From positions 496,001-560,000 of the forward strand of contig NZ_VCNA01000002.1 of assembly GCF_006170445.1 (NCBI RefSeq): a DNA stretch of 64,000 bases, read 5' to 3'. The notes beneath the pieces are model-generated. The model did no database searches. It saw only the letters and a program-made list of their open reading frames with translations, and was not told the origin of the DNA. Both the position numbers and the translations under genes were made by a program. Positions 35,507 through 44,143 of this stretch are shown here, one piece after another. The first letter of the stretch is position 1, and the number at the start of each line of letters is the position of its first letter. The stretch is from Brevibacillus dissolubilis. GTDB lineage: Bacteria > Bacillota > Bacilli > Brevibacillales > Brevibacillaceae.

Positions 35507-35626
35507 GCTGTGAACAATCAGCCGATTCACTCTTGACAGTTCCCCTCTTTCGCATTATCCTTGGAAAAATTTCTAGATACTGTTCTGTTTTGAACCAACA
35601 GCATAACAGTCGAGAGGAGAACCCAC

Positions 35627-36223
35627 ATGTTACACATCCAACCCGTCACCCTTGAAGGAAAACTCGTCCGCTTGGAGCCGCTGTCAGAGGCACATGCCGC
35701 TGGGATTTTGGAAGCGGCCCAGGTGGAGAGCATCTGGGACTACATGACATTTATCATCCGTGATGCCGATGATGTGCAGCAATATATCCAAAATGCGTTT
35801 GCCGCACAGGAAAAAGGCACCGATCTGGTCTTCTCGATTTTTGACAAGGAGAGTGGCAAGCTGGTCGGCGGCACGCGCTTCATGGCGATCTCGTCCAAAG
35901 ACGGCGGCCTTGAGATCGGCACCACCTGGCTCAACCCTTCTGTGCAAAAAACCGGGATCAACACCGAGTGCAAATACCTGCTGCTTCAGTATTGTTTTGA
36001 AGTGCTGGGCTGTCTGCGGGTACAGCTTAAGACAGATGGCCGCAATCTCAACTCCCAGCGTGCGATCGCTCGGATCGGTGCTCAAAAAGAAGGCGTACTT
36101 CGCAAGCATATGGTCGTCCGTGATGGTTTTGTCCGCGATACGGTGATGTTCAGTGTCATTGATACCGAATGGCCACAGGTAAAAACCAATCTGGAAGCCA
36201 AAATGCAGGCATCTTACGCATAA
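35627..36223 (+). CDS. GNAT acetyltransferase, RimJ/RimL-like
   Basis: 198 residues; GAGAGGAG upstream. Begins VTLEGKLVRLEPLSEAHA, the typical start of RimJ/RimL-type N-acetyltransferases, with the CoA region at NTECKYLLLQYCFEVLGCLRVQLKTDGRNLNSQRAIARIGA. The usual QxxGxG/A loop is degenerate here (KTGINTECK), as in several subgroup members. The substrate could be a ribosomal protein N-terminus or a small molecule. Monocistronic, upstream of the UbiD gene with a gap of about 75 bases. Confidence 0.88.
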   Translation: MLHIQPVTLEGKLVRLEPLSEAHAAGILEAAQVESIWDYMTFIIRDADDVQQYIQNAFAAQEKGTDLVFSIFDKESGKLVGGTRFMAISSKDGGLEIGTTWLNPSVQKTGINTECKYLLLQYCFEVLGCLRVQLKTDGRNLNSQRAIARIGAQKEGVLRKHMVVRDGFVRDTVMFSVIDTEWPQVKTNLEAKMQASYA

Positions 36224-36300
36224 AAAACTAGTACAGAAGAGGTTGTTCGTGTACAGTAGTAAAGGTAGACAGAGTGTTTAAACGAGGTGACCTCTTTTTT

Positions 36301-38076
36301 ATGCATACGAACTTACGATCCTTCCTGCAACAGTTGCGCCAGAGCGGGCAACTCGTCGAAATCGATGCCCCGGTCGATCCGTATCTGGAGCTGCCGGAGA
36401 TTCATCGCCGTGTGATTGACGAGCAAGGCCCGGTGCTTCTGTTTAACAATGTAAAAGGTAAAGATTTTCCCGTTGTAACGAACCTGTTTGGGACAGCGGC
36501 GCGTGTAGATATGGCATTCGGTCCGAAGCCGGAAAATATCGTCCAGCAGCTCGTCGGCAGTATCGACAAGCTGCTCCCGCCGAAGCTCTCCGCCCTGTGG
36601 GAGCTGCGTAATCCACTCCTCGGCGTGATGAAAACAGGCACGCGCACCGTACCGATGAGCCAAGCTCCTGTCACAGGTGTCCATGCGATCGGTGACGATG
36701 TCGACATCACCAAGCTGCCTGCACTGACCGGCTGGCACCTGGACGGCGGCCCCTTCGTGACCCTGCCGCTCGTATACACCGAGCATCCAGAGACCAAGGA
36801 GCACAATCTCGGGATGTACCGCATCCAGATCTATGATAAAAACACGACCGGGATGCACTGGCAGATTCAGAAGGGGGGCGGCTTCCACCACCACGAAGCA
36901 GAGCTGCGCAATCAGGCGCTCCCGACGACACTGACCATCGGCGGCCCGCCTGCGATGATTATCTCCGCGATTGCCCCGCTGCCTGAGATGGTACCGGAGC
37001 TGATTTTTGCTTCGCTGTTGATGGGTGACAAGCTGTCGATGACCGAGATTCCGAACCATCCACACCGGATTGTGTCTGAGGCAGAGTTTGTTTTTGCGGG
37101 TGAAGTGCCTGCCCATGTCCGCCGACCAGAAGGCCCGTTCGGTGACCACTTCGGCTATTATTCGTGGACACATGATTTCCCGGTGTTTAACATCAAGCAG
37201 AGCTTCCGCCGCAAAGACGCGATCTATCCGGCGACTGTCGTGGGCAAGCCGCGTCAAGAAGACTACTTCATCGGGGAGTATCTGCAACGTCTGCTCTCCC
37301 CGCTCTTCCCTGTGGTAATGCCTGGGGTAAAATCGCTGTTCACTTACGGCGAGACTGGCTTCCACGCGCTGGCTGGTGCTGTTGTGCGTGAGAGCTATTA
37401 TAAAGAAGCGATCAGTCACGCTTTCCGAATCTTGGGTGAGGGTCAGTTGACGCTGACCAAGTTCTTGATGGTGACGGATGTGCCGGTTGATCTCGCTGAT
37501 TTTACCACGTTCCTTGAGACCGTCTTGGCCAGATTCCAGCCAGAACGCGACCTGCTGATCGTCAATGATACTTCCAATGACACGTTGGATTACACAGGTC
37601 GCAAGTTCAACGCAGGCAGCAAAGGCGTCATGCTCGGCATCGGACAGCCGATTCGCGAACTGCCACGCACCTATGCAGGCGGCTCGATTCCAGAGATTAG
37701 CCAAGCGGAAGTCTTCTGCGGCGGTTGCCTGGTCATCTCCGGCCCGACCTTCGAGCAAGAGCCTGAGCTTGCCGAGCGTCTCATCGCGTATGCCAACGAG
37801 AATCTGAAACAATGGCCGATGATTGTGCTGACCGATGACGCGTCTATCGCAAAAAGTGAGCGCAGCTTCCTCTGGAGCGTGTATACGCGCTTCGACCCGG
37901 CGCATGATATTTATGCAAAAGGTACGATTGTCCGCAATAAGATCCGTTATGAAGGTCCAATCATTATCGATGCCCGCATGAAGCCGTTCTATCCGGATGT
38001 GGTGGAGACGCTGCCAGAGATCGATAAGCTGGTGACTGATCGTTGGAATGAGTATTTTGGTAAGAAAGTGTATTAA
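36301..38076 (+). CDS. UbiD-family prFMN-dependent decarboxylase
   Basis: 591 residues from the ATG at 36301 (GAGGTGA about 12 bases upstream; an in-frame GTG at 36274 is possible). Three-part UbiD layout: N-terminal LRSFLQQLRQSGQLVEID, the prenyl-FMN domain with MYRIQIYDKNTTGMHWQIQKGGG and EAELRNQALP, and VPAHVRRPEGPFGDHFGYYS containing the conserved Glu/Arg/Glu acid-base set. Length is typical of the menaquinone or aromatic-acid UbiD groups. The enzyme needs prFMN from UbiX; no ubiX gene is in the window. The substrate is unknown; a role in futalosine-route menaquinone synthesis is possible in this lineage but unproven. Confidence 0.92.
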   Translation: MHTNLRSFLQQLRQSGQLVEIDAPVDPYLELPEIHRRVIDEQGPVLLFNNVKGKDFPVVTNLFGTAARVDMAFGPKPENIVQQLVGSIDKLLPPKLSALWELRNPLLGVMKTGTRTVPMSQAPVTGVHAIGDDVDITKLPALTGWHLDGGPFVTLPLVYTEHPETKEHNLGMYRIQIYDKNTTGMHWQIQKGGGFHHHEAELRNQALPTTLTIGGPPAMIISAIAPLPEMVPELIFASLLMGDKLSMTEIPNHPHRIVSEAEFVFAGEVPAHVRRPEGPFGDHFGYYSWTHDFPVFNIKQSFRRKDAIYPATVVGKPRQEDYFIGEYLQRLLSPLFPVVMPGVKSLFTYGETGFHALAGAVVRESYYKEAISHAFRILGEGQLTLTKFLMVTDVPVDLADFTTFLETVLARFQPERDLLIVNDTSNDTLDYTGRKFNAGSKGVMLGIGQPIRELPRTYAGGSIPEISQAEVFCGGCLVISGPTFEQEPELAERLIAYANENLKQWPMIVLTDDASIAKSERSFLWSVYTRFDPAHDIYAKGTIVRNKIRYEGPIIIDARMKPFYPDVVETLPEIDKLVTDRWNEYFGKKVY

Positions 38077-38110
38077 AAAGTTACTTGATTAAAAAATATA
38101 GCTGTTTTTG

Positions 38111-38150
38111 GAAGCTCGAGAGCTGTTTTAATCTCTCGAGCTTCTTTTTT
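38111..38150 (+). terminator. Terminator after the UbiD gene
   Basis: Perfect 12-bp stem GAAGCTCGAGAG/CTCTCGAGCTTC, ten-base loop, then TTTTTT. Confidence 0.93.
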
Positions 38151-38174
38151 GTTGATTTTTATCTACGGCAGGTC

Positions 38175-38404
38175 GGAGAGGCGGTGGCTGGCAAGTCGCA
38201 AGCCCCTTGAATCCCATCCCAGCTCCGGAAAAAGCAAGGGCGTCCCCACTTCTCCGATTCCACCCAGGGGGAACAGTCTCACTTCCTTGAAACGCCCAGA
38301 TGTTTTCCCCCGCCCTCAGCCCTTGCTTTTTCCGGAGCGGACAGTCCCACCTTCTCCCGAAGGGGATTCTACAGGGCGCGCGACTTGCCAGCCACCGCCT
38401 CTCC
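38175..38404. repeat. 230-bp nested palindromic element
   Basis: Outer arms of 25 bp are perfect inverted repeats (38175-38199 with 38380-38404); a second perfect 20-bp pair lies inside (38222-38241 with 38319-38338), and a third, partly paired stem (GGGGGAACA with TGTTTTCCCCC) lies at the centre. The element sits exactly between the terminators of two convergent transcription units. A minus-strand frame across it lacks a binding site and is not a gene. Confidence 0.85.
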
Positions 38405-38417
38405 CCACCACACGCAA

Positions 38418-38445
38418 CAAAAAAACCAGAGACACCCTGTCCCTG
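38418..38445 (-). terminator. Terminator of the radical SAM peptide operon
   Basis: On the minus strand CAGGGACA pairs with TGTCTCTG (three-base loop), followed by GTTTTTTTG, just after the last ABC transporter gene. Confidence 0.8.
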
Positions 38446-38453
38446 ATTTTCCT

Positions 38454-40202
38454 CTAACCCGTATGCGATTTTAACAGAGATACTTGCGCTCCATACATCT
38501 CGCGGAACATCCCCTCTTCTTGCAACAGTACATATGGATTGCCCGACTGAACAATCCTTCCATGATCCATCACCATCACCCGGTCGCAATTCATCACGGC
38601 ACTGACACGGTGAGCCACGACCAGTACCGCTGCCCCTTCGTCTGATCGGGCATGGCGGACGACTTGGGTCATCAATTGTTCCTCGGTGATGGCATCCATC
38701 GCTGCGGTTGGCTCATCCAAGATGACCAAGCTGCTCCCACCGGAGAATGCACGGGCCACAGCAATCCGCTGCCACGTTCCGCCAGACAACTCTGTACCAT
38801 CGGAATAACCGATCCCCAAGCGTTTTGTCCTCGTGCGTTCCAAGATATCCCCCGCAACCTGTTCAGCTATATCGGTCAGGTTATGGTGCAGGGTCACATT
38901 TTCTTCTGCACTCAGCGGATATTGACTATAGTCCGCATAGGTGACATGAACAGCACCGAGCCGGTCTGCACAGACAGATGGCTGACCATCTACGAATACC
39001 GCACCATGCTTCGGTTCGAGCAGACCTGCGATGATGTGACACAGCGTCGTTTTGCCTGCGCCATTGCGTCCGATGAGACCGATGACTTCTCCCCGGTGGA
39101 TGGATAAGCTGATGCCGTCGAGGATGTTGGTCGTTTGGTTAGGATAGCGATACGTCACGTTTTGCAGCTGGAGTTCACTGGACATGACTTTGGGCGCAGG
39201 AGCGGTACTCATTGGGTATGGCCCGCTTGACCCACGTGTAGCGCCGGGAGCTGCTTCATTCCCATCATTCCCTCGCAAAAAAGCCGTCAGATTAGACGTA
39301 GCCAGCCATTCCTGATACGTAAGACGCACGTCTTGGATGAAGGAATTGGATTTTCCCAGCATCTCATTCACCAGCTGGAACGATATCAGCATCTCCCCCA
39401 CCGTCGAAGACCCAGACATGATCACGAACAGATAGACGCCCGTGACCAAAAGCAACTGCCCAATCTGTAGCAACGCCGTGATCTTCTGCGATCGGGACAA
39501 CAGCTTCAACCTCTCCTGATTCATCGCCTGGAAACATTCCTGCCACAGCTTCACCATGTATGGAGTGAAATTGAACAGCTTCCGCTCGTGTGCCACATCG
39601 AATTGGGACAGAATCCCACGGTAATACTCCTCTTTCACCCTCATCAATGCCTGCTGGTTGCTTAATTGGTGCAGGTTGGTTCCGATCCTAAGCTCCCGCC
39701 AGAAGATCAACAGTGAGGTAATCAGCATCACGATACTCCCCAGCTTTGTCACCGACCACAGCACAGCGAGATAGCCGATCAAAGTACTGGCAGAATAGAT
39801 GATTCGAAAAGCATTGGTAAATAAGCGATGCCCATTCTCTACGGAAGCAGCCGCTTTTTGGTGCGCTTCGGTAAAAGTGGGCGATAATAACTCTTCATAA
39901 GCCGCGGACGTCACCCGTTGCATAACCGCCAGCTTAGCCTGCCGTATAATGGCGTACGTAAGGCCTTTTGACACCCACGAATAGATTGGCAACAATCCTT
40001 TTTCGAGCAACGTGATGGCGACAAATACGAGAGCCGTCGTCATAATCACGTCCACCGTTTTTTGCTCGACCGTCACTTGTACAGCCTGACCAAACCAATA
40101 AATAGCCAGACCCGGCAACGCACCAAGCCCCAAGGCGAGGAGCAAAAGCGGCACCGCCCAAGGCAATACGCTTTTGAGCCTATGAAAGCGGAACAGCCAC
40201 AT
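38454..40202 (-). CDS. ABC exporter half-transporter (membrane plus ATPase), second of a pair
   Basis: 582 residues. Membrane domain with about six helices (1-310), then an ATPase with Walker A GRNGAGKTT, signature LSGGTWQRIAVARAF (Thr in place of the usual Gln), Walker B LVILDEPTAAMD and switch His VVAHRVS. Linker between domains is Pro/Ala/Ser-rich. No C39 peptidase domain, so it does not itself trim a leader peptide. The ATG at 40202, with GGGGGA upstream, lies inside the end of the first transporter gene (23-base overlap), implying a heterodimer. Last gene of the peptide operon; expected to export the modified peptide. Confidence 0.93.
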   Translation of the reverse strand: MWLFRFHRLKSVLPWAVPLLLLALGLGALPGLAIYWFGQAVQVTVEQKTVDVIMTTALVFVAITLLEKGLLPIYSWVSKGLTYAIIRQAKLAVMQRVTSAAYEELLSPTFTEAHQKAAASVENGHRLFTNAFRIIYSASTLIGYLAVLWSVTKLGSIVMLITSLLIFWRELRIGTNLHQLSNQQALMRVKEEYYRGILSQFDVAHERKLFNFTPYMVKLWQECFQAMNQERLKLLSRSQKITALLQIGQLLLVTGVYLFVIMSGSSTVGEMLISFQLVNEMLGKSNSFIQDVRLTYQEWLATSNLTAFLRGNDGNEAAPGATRGSSGPYPMSTAPAPKVMSSELQLQNVTYRYPNQTTNILDGISLSIHRGEVIGLIGRNGAGKTTLCHIIAGLLEPKHGAVFVDGQPSVCADRLGAVHVTYADYSQYPLSAEENVTLHHNLTDIAEQVAGDILERTRTKRLGIGYSDGTELSGGTWQRIAVARAFSGGSSLVILDEPTAAMDAITEEQLMTQVVRHARSDEGAAVLVVAHRVSAVMNCDRVMVMDHGRIVQSGNPYVLLQEEGMFREMYGAQVSLLKSHTG

Positions 40203-41934
40203 CAGCTTCCCCCCTGTTCTGATTCATAAAAGAAGCAGACGCACTCCACATCTGCTGATAGAGCTCACACGTTTGGATCAACTGTTCGTGGGTGCCGTAA
40301 GCGATCATCTGACCTTGGTCGATCACCATCACCCAATCAGCGAATGTACAGCCGACCAAGCGATGCACGACGAAAAAGACGGTCTGCTCCTGCAACTCAT
40401 CCATGACTTGTTGCAGCAAGGCAAGCTCCGTTTCCGGGTCGAGCGCTGATGTCGGTTCATCCATGATGAACACAGAACCCTCCTGCTGCATCGTACGGAA
40501 CAGCCCACGGGCAATCGCCAGCTTCTGCCACTGACCCTCGGAGAGATTGACACCGCCAAGCTCCGGCCAGAGGATCGTCTGCTCCCGCTCCGGCATCCCG
40601 GCGACAAAATCAGCTGCGGCCTTCTCTAAAGCGAATCGGACGGCTGTATGGTCATCCTGCCGTGTGATGTCGCCTAGATAGACATTTTCTGCGATTGTCA
40701 TTTTATAGCGTCCGTATTTTTGGAAGCTGGCGCTTGTAGGTTGTGTGATGACACAGGTTCCCTGAGTAGGGGTGAACAGACCTGTGAGGATATTCATCAA
40801 GGTCGTTTTTCCAGCACCATTCGGTCCGACGACGGCTACCTTGGCCCCGTGGGGGATGCGGAAGCTGACGTGTTGCAGGACAGGGGCTGCTGTAGAGTCG
40901 TAAGCAAAGGAGACATCTGATAGCTCCACGGCATACAAAGACTCTGCTGCATGACTCAGAGACGGTGTTGGCTTCATCTCGATCTCCCCTAACACCGGTT
41001 CCAAGAAAAACCTTCGTCCCAACCAATACTTTCCTTGCTGTACCATCATCGCAAGCAAACTGTCCAGAAACAGTCCACCCATTAACAGCGCCGCCATGTC
41101 TCCCGGCTTCATCTCACCAAGCCAAAGCCCGCGAAGCCCAAGCATCAGCACCAGCGTGATTGCAATCCGGCTGCTTATACTTGCAGCCATCTGAATCATC
41201 GATGTTTGGATCGTATGCTTCATCGTCTTGTCATAATTGTATTGAAAATGCCCCTCCCACTTTTGCAAAAGCCAAGAGAAATGGCCGAACACCCGCAGCT
41301 CCTTCGCTGATTCCAGCTTGGTCAAGTGATTGAACAAGTTTTTTTCCAAACGGGTATCCTCCGAAGTCGCCTGCAAATAGCTCCTCTCCATCTCAGCCCC
41401 TTTTTGGCTGAAGTACACGTTTAGCATCACTCCGCCCATGATGATCAAGGGTGTCACGGGATGGATCATAAACAGCGGCACACACAAAATAAGGGCTGTC
41501 ACCGCCGTCTGCAACAGAGTCAGCCCGCCATCCAGTCCCGTTGCGTACATATCCTTCAACGAGCGGAAGGTATTTTCGATGTGGTTCCGTTCGTTTGGGC
41601 GCATCAGCTCTTCCAAGCTTTTCTCTTCCATCACTCCAAACATTCGGGTAAGAAGAATGCGGTGGATTCGATCCTTTGCCTTCTGCATCAGATATGGCAT
41701 CAAGACAAATAAAATGATAACGGCCGTCCCCACCGAAAACATCAGGAGGACGGTTTTAATTGCATCGGCAGTTCTGCCGTCATATAACGTATTAACAGCC
41801 TGTTGGATAAACGAAATCTCAATTCCGGGCCAGATCCCCAGAAGCAACGTCAACCCGACGATTTTGGCAAAGTCACTGCCGCCTGCACGGGCGATTGAGG
41901 TGATGATTCGGATGATTGCATTAATCGTTGCCAA
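40180..41934 (-). CDS. ABC exporter half-transporter (membrane plus ATPase), first of a pair
   Basis: 584 residues. Membrane domain of about six helices (1-320) and an ATPase with Walker A GPNGAGKTT, signature LSEGQWQKLAIARGLF, Walker B VFIMDEPTSALD and switch His FVVHRLVG. Both this and the next gene keep the residues for ATP hydrolysis apart from small signature changes (LSEGQ, LSGGT). TTG start at 41934 lies within the ferredoxin coding end (14-base overlap). No N-terminal peptidase domain. It probably pairs with the 582-residue protein to export or confer immunity to the peptide. Confidence 0.93.
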   Translation of the reverse strand: MATINAIIRIITSIARAGGSDFAKIVGLTLLLGIWPGIEISFIQQAVNTLYDGRTADAIKTVLLMFSVGTAVIILFVLMPYLMQKAKDRIHRILLTRMFGVMEEKSLEELMRPNERNHIENTFRSLKDMYATGLDGGLTLLQTAVTALILCVPLFMIHPVTPLIIMGGVMLNVYFSQKGAEMERSYLQATSEDTRLEKNLFNHLTKLESAKELRVFGHFSWLLQKWEGHFQYNYDKTMKHTIQTSMIQMAASISSRIAITLVLMLGLRGLWLGEMKPGDMAALLMGGLFLDSLLAMMVQQGKYWLGRRFFLEPVLGEIEMKPTPSLSHAAESLYAVELSDVSFAYDSTAAPVLQHVSFRIPHGAKVAVVGPNGAGKTTLMNILTGLFTPTQGTCVITQPTSASFQKYGRYKMTIAENVYLGDITRQDDHTAVRFALEKAAADFVAGMPEREQTILWPELGGVNLSEGQWQKLAIARGLFRTMQQEGSVFIMDEPTSALDPETELALLQQVMDELQEQTVFFVVHRLVGCTFADWVMVIDQGQMIAYGTHEQLIQTCELYQQMWSASASFMNQNRGEADVAVPLS

Positions 41935-42202
41935 TCAGGATGTCACCCGCGGCTTCCTTTTTGGCTTCAAAAAAGGCCCGGTTCAGCTCAATATAGTGTT
42001 TCCACTGTTTCGGCACCATATCTTCCGGGAAGATCGCAGCGGCAGGACAGGTCAGGTCACAGAGACGGCACTCTGTACATTTGTCCGGATTAATGAAATA
42101 TTGGTTGGCATGTTCATCTGTCTCAATTGCATTTTCTGGACAAACGCTGACGCAACGTGCGTATTTTTCATTGACGCAAGGCTGGGTGATAACAAAAGCC
42201 AT
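41921..42202 (-). CDS. 7Fe-type ferredoxin-like protein in the peptide operon
   Basis: 93 residues, ATG at 42202 with GGGGGGAG four bases upstream. Two cluster motifs: C-x7-C-x3-CP (Cys9, Cys17, Cys21), the three-Cys pattern of a [3Fe-4S] plus one [4Fe-4S] ligand, and C-x2-C-x2-C-x3-CP (CTECRLCDLTCP), the [4Fe-4S] pattern. After the clusters a 30-residue extension follows (QWKHYIELNRAFFEAKKEAAG). In this setting it would donate electrons to the radical SAM enzyme two genes upstream; that is inference from position. Dedicated ferredoxins are uncommon in such operons. Confidence 0.88.
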   Translation of the reverse strand: MAFVITQPCVNEKYARCVSVCPENAIETDEHANQYFINPDKCTECRLCDLTCPAAAIFPEDMVPKQWKHYIELNRAFFEAKKEAAGDILIGND

Positions 42203-42222
42203 GCTGCTCCCCCCTCTTTCTT

Positions 42223-42534
42223 CTATGTAATGTTTTCCGTAATGTTTTCCGTACAGGTAGTCGTAACGACTATACCTATATCTGTCAACTGTTTTAAAAA
42301 TTCAATCAAATCTTCCCGGATCGGCTCATCGCCAGTCAGCGTAAAAATCTGACGGATCTGCTGTTCCAATTCATCGAGTGATTTGGTGCCTGCTGCAAGC
42401 TGCTCCCAGATCGTTCTAGAAACGGCATCGGTCAGGCGGTAGCTCTCGCCGTCAGTACCCATTACGAGAATCCCCTCGGCATTTTTGTCGAAAAAGATAT
42501 CATCTGCTAATTTGTAACGGACTTCTGTACTCAT
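42223..42534 (-). CDS. PqqD-like peptide recognition protein
   Basis: 103 residues from the ATG at 42534, which overlaps the radical SAM stop as ATGA. The sequence YKLADDIFFDKNAEGILVMGTDGESYRLTDAVSRTIWEQLAAG, followed by a helical half ending in TDIGIV, is the PqqD winged-helix pattern: strands, then Leu-rich helices. PqqD-like proteins bind leader peptides (RRE function) and present them to the partner radical SAM enzyme. The close coupling with that gene supports a shared peptide substrate. Confidence 0.9.
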   Translation of the reverse strand: MSTEVRYKLADDIFFDKNAEGILVMGTDGESYRLTDAVSRTIWEQLAAGTKSLDELEQQIRQIFTLTGDEPIREDLIEFLKQLTDIGIVVTTTCTENITENIT

Positions 42535-43880
42535 TTGCTGCCCACTCCTTCTGCTCGGAAGTACGCCCACATTCTCTTACGATAGGATCGGCGGATAAAC
42601 CCGCATTCCTGATAATGGGTGCCGTCCACTTTGCCTGTTGCCCCCCATTGAGCGCCACGACAGCCGCCGCCACACCATTCGCGGAACGTACAAACCTTAC
42701 AATCCGGCAGGGTATGAACCGTTCTGCGGCGTGAGCTTGTGAAGACTGGGGAGTTTTCCCAGATTTCGCGCAGAGGTGTTTCGCGGATCGAGCCTGCGTG
42801 GAACAGCTCTGAGTGCATCAGTTTGCATGGGAACACGTTGCCTTTTCCATCGATAGAGAATTCGGATGTGCCGTGACCGCATTGCCATGTACGGTTAAAC
42901 TGTTTGAGTTGGACCGGGGAACAGCCACCTGTGCCGCACGACGACTCGATCTCTTCCATTTCCAATTCCATGCGCCGTTCTTCGATGACTCTGCGTTCGA
43001 ACAGGTCTAACCCGTGGGAGTTCTCATCTCCACGTCCCAGTGTTGTGACTGGCATGACATTAACCGAAATGCCTTTTTCACGGGCAAAATCGAACATCGG
43101 GTTCACCGAATCTTTGTTCCGATTGGTCACCGTTTGGTTAATTTTCATCGGGGCACCTAATTCAAGCAGCATGTCGATTGCCTTTTTGGCCTTTTCCCAC
43201 GTATTAAGGCCGCGGTTTACCTCATGGCTTTCTTTATCCAGGGAATCGAAGCTGACCGTGATAAAGCTACATACGTCAGCCAGCCGCTTTGCTTTTTCCA
43301 TGTTATTGATCAAGGTACCGTTGGTGATGATGTTGACACGCAGTCCCAGTTCTTTGCTGTATTCCATCAGTTCAAAGATATCCGGACGCAGCAGTGGCTC
43401 GCCGCCTGTAAAGATGATCGTTCTAGCACCCAATTCTTTGATCTGGCGGATCATGTCCAATGCTTCTTCGGTACTAAGGTCACCCTTGACGGAACGTTCG
43501 GGACTACTTTCTGCGTAACAGTAGATACAGCTTAGGTTGCATCGATAGGAAGTGACAAAATAGACTGAGTTGGGAATAATTTTGCCCAATCCGCCTTCTG
43601 TCATTCTTTCGTAATTCTCGTATTCGGCGGGCTTGTCTCCTTGGTACCCGATCTTGTACATCAAAAGCTTACCAAGCAGTCCTTTGACGAGGTTAGCAGG
43701 AACTCCCTCCTCGATCAGTTGATTCGGCGTACGGTGTTCATAGATAAAATCGGACACCACTTCGTACTCCTCAGGGGAAAATACAACCCAACTGTTTAGG
43801 GTGTGGTTATGTACGATGTAATCCCCACTTTCGGCGTAGACGGCAACACTTGGAAAATGCAGAGGCTGATTCAGATTCAT
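42531..43880 (-). CDS. Radical SAM/SPASM peptide-modifying enzyme
   Basis: 449 residues. Residues 1-85 form an N-terminal domain that may also contact the leader. The radical SAM core has C-x3-C-x2-C at Cys114, Cys118, Cys121 (RCNLSCIYCYAES), then GGEPLLRPDIFELM. A SPASM region follows with Cys near 315, 320, 334, 352, 394, 397, 403, 407 and 426, including CKVCTFREWCGGGC, enough for two auxiliary [4Fe-4S] clusters. SPASM enzymes of this size install thioether or carbon-carbon crosslinks in peptides. The 41-residue Cys-rich peptide gene just upstream is the obvious substrate; reaction type is not determinable from sequence alone. Confidence 0.94.
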   Translation of the reverse strand: MNLNQPLHFPSVAVYAESGDYIVHNHTLNSWVVFSPEEYEVVSDFIYEHRTPNQLIEEGVPANLVKGLLGKLLMYKIGYQGDKPAEYENYERMTEGGLGKIIPNSVYFVTSYRCNLSCIYCYAESSPERSVKGDLSTEEALDMIRQIKELGARTIIFTGGEPLLRPDIFELMEYSKELGLRVNIITNGTLINNMEKAKRLADVCSFITVSFDSLDKESHEVNRGLNTWEKAKKAIDMLLELGAPMKINQTVTNRNKDSVNPMFDFAREKGISVNVMPVTTLGRGDENSHGLDLFERRVIEERRMELEMEEIESSCGTGGCSPVQLKQFNRTWQCGHGTSEFSIDGKGNVFPCKLMHSELFHAGSIRETPLREIWENSPVFTSSRRRTVHTLPDCKVCTFREWCGGGCRGAQWGATGKVDGTHYQECGFIRRSYRKRMWAYFRAEGVGSK

Positions 43881-43921
43881 CTAATCAACTCCATTAGAGG
43901 ATTTATTTCCTGATAAATTTA

Positions 43922-43956
43922 GAATACTCGCCTGGTCGGCGACAAGGCGAGTATTC
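43922..43956 (-). promoter_or_regulatory. Perfect 12-bp hairpin between precursor peptide and radical SAM genes
   Basis: GAATACTCGCCT and AGGCGAGTATTC pair with an 11-base loop. No T-run follows on the minus strand, so it is more likely a read-through or RNA-stability element that keeps the precursor message in excess than a full terminator. Confidence 0.65.
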
Positions 43957-43975
43957 CGATGTAAAAAATGTTTAA

Positions 43976-44101
43976 TTATTCCGGCTTATCTTCGCCGCCG
44001 CCACCGCCGCTGCCAGCGAGTGCTCCGCATGCGCATGAGCATCCTGCCATTAATGCTTGGACTGGGTCAATCAAACTCATGCTTGGTTTTACGTATGCCA
44101 T
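43976..44101 (-). CDS. Candidate radical-SAM-modified precursor peptide (CxCxC core)
   Basis: 41 residues, ATG at 44101 preceded by a perfect GGAGGTG at six bases and a strong promoter. The N-terminal half (residues 1-20, ending IDPVQALMAG) looks like a leader. The core begins CSCACGALAG (Cys21, Cys23, Cys25), then a run of Gly (SGGGGG) and an acidic tail EDKPE. Position directly before a SPASM radical SAM gene and a PqqD-like gene identifies it as a RiPP precursor. The Ala-Gly before the first Cys could be a processing site, but no C39 protease is encoded here, so the maturation protease is unknown. Confidence 0.85.
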   Translation of the reverse strand: MAYVKPSMSLIDPVQALMAGCSCACGALAGSGGGGGEDKPE

Positions 44102-44143
44102 AGTCTACACCTCCTTTCAAAAGAAGATCTACTATCTATTTAC

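Noticed and set aside
36313-37905. 530-codon minus-strand frame opposite the UbiD gene
   Set aside because: Antisense of a full-length UbiD with conserved motifs; composition (Arg/His rich) is typical of shadow frames in GC-rich genes.
38128-38589. 153-codon minus-strand frame across the nested palindrome
   Set aside because: It spans two terminators and the palindrome, has no ribosome binding site and its sequence follows the inverted repeats.
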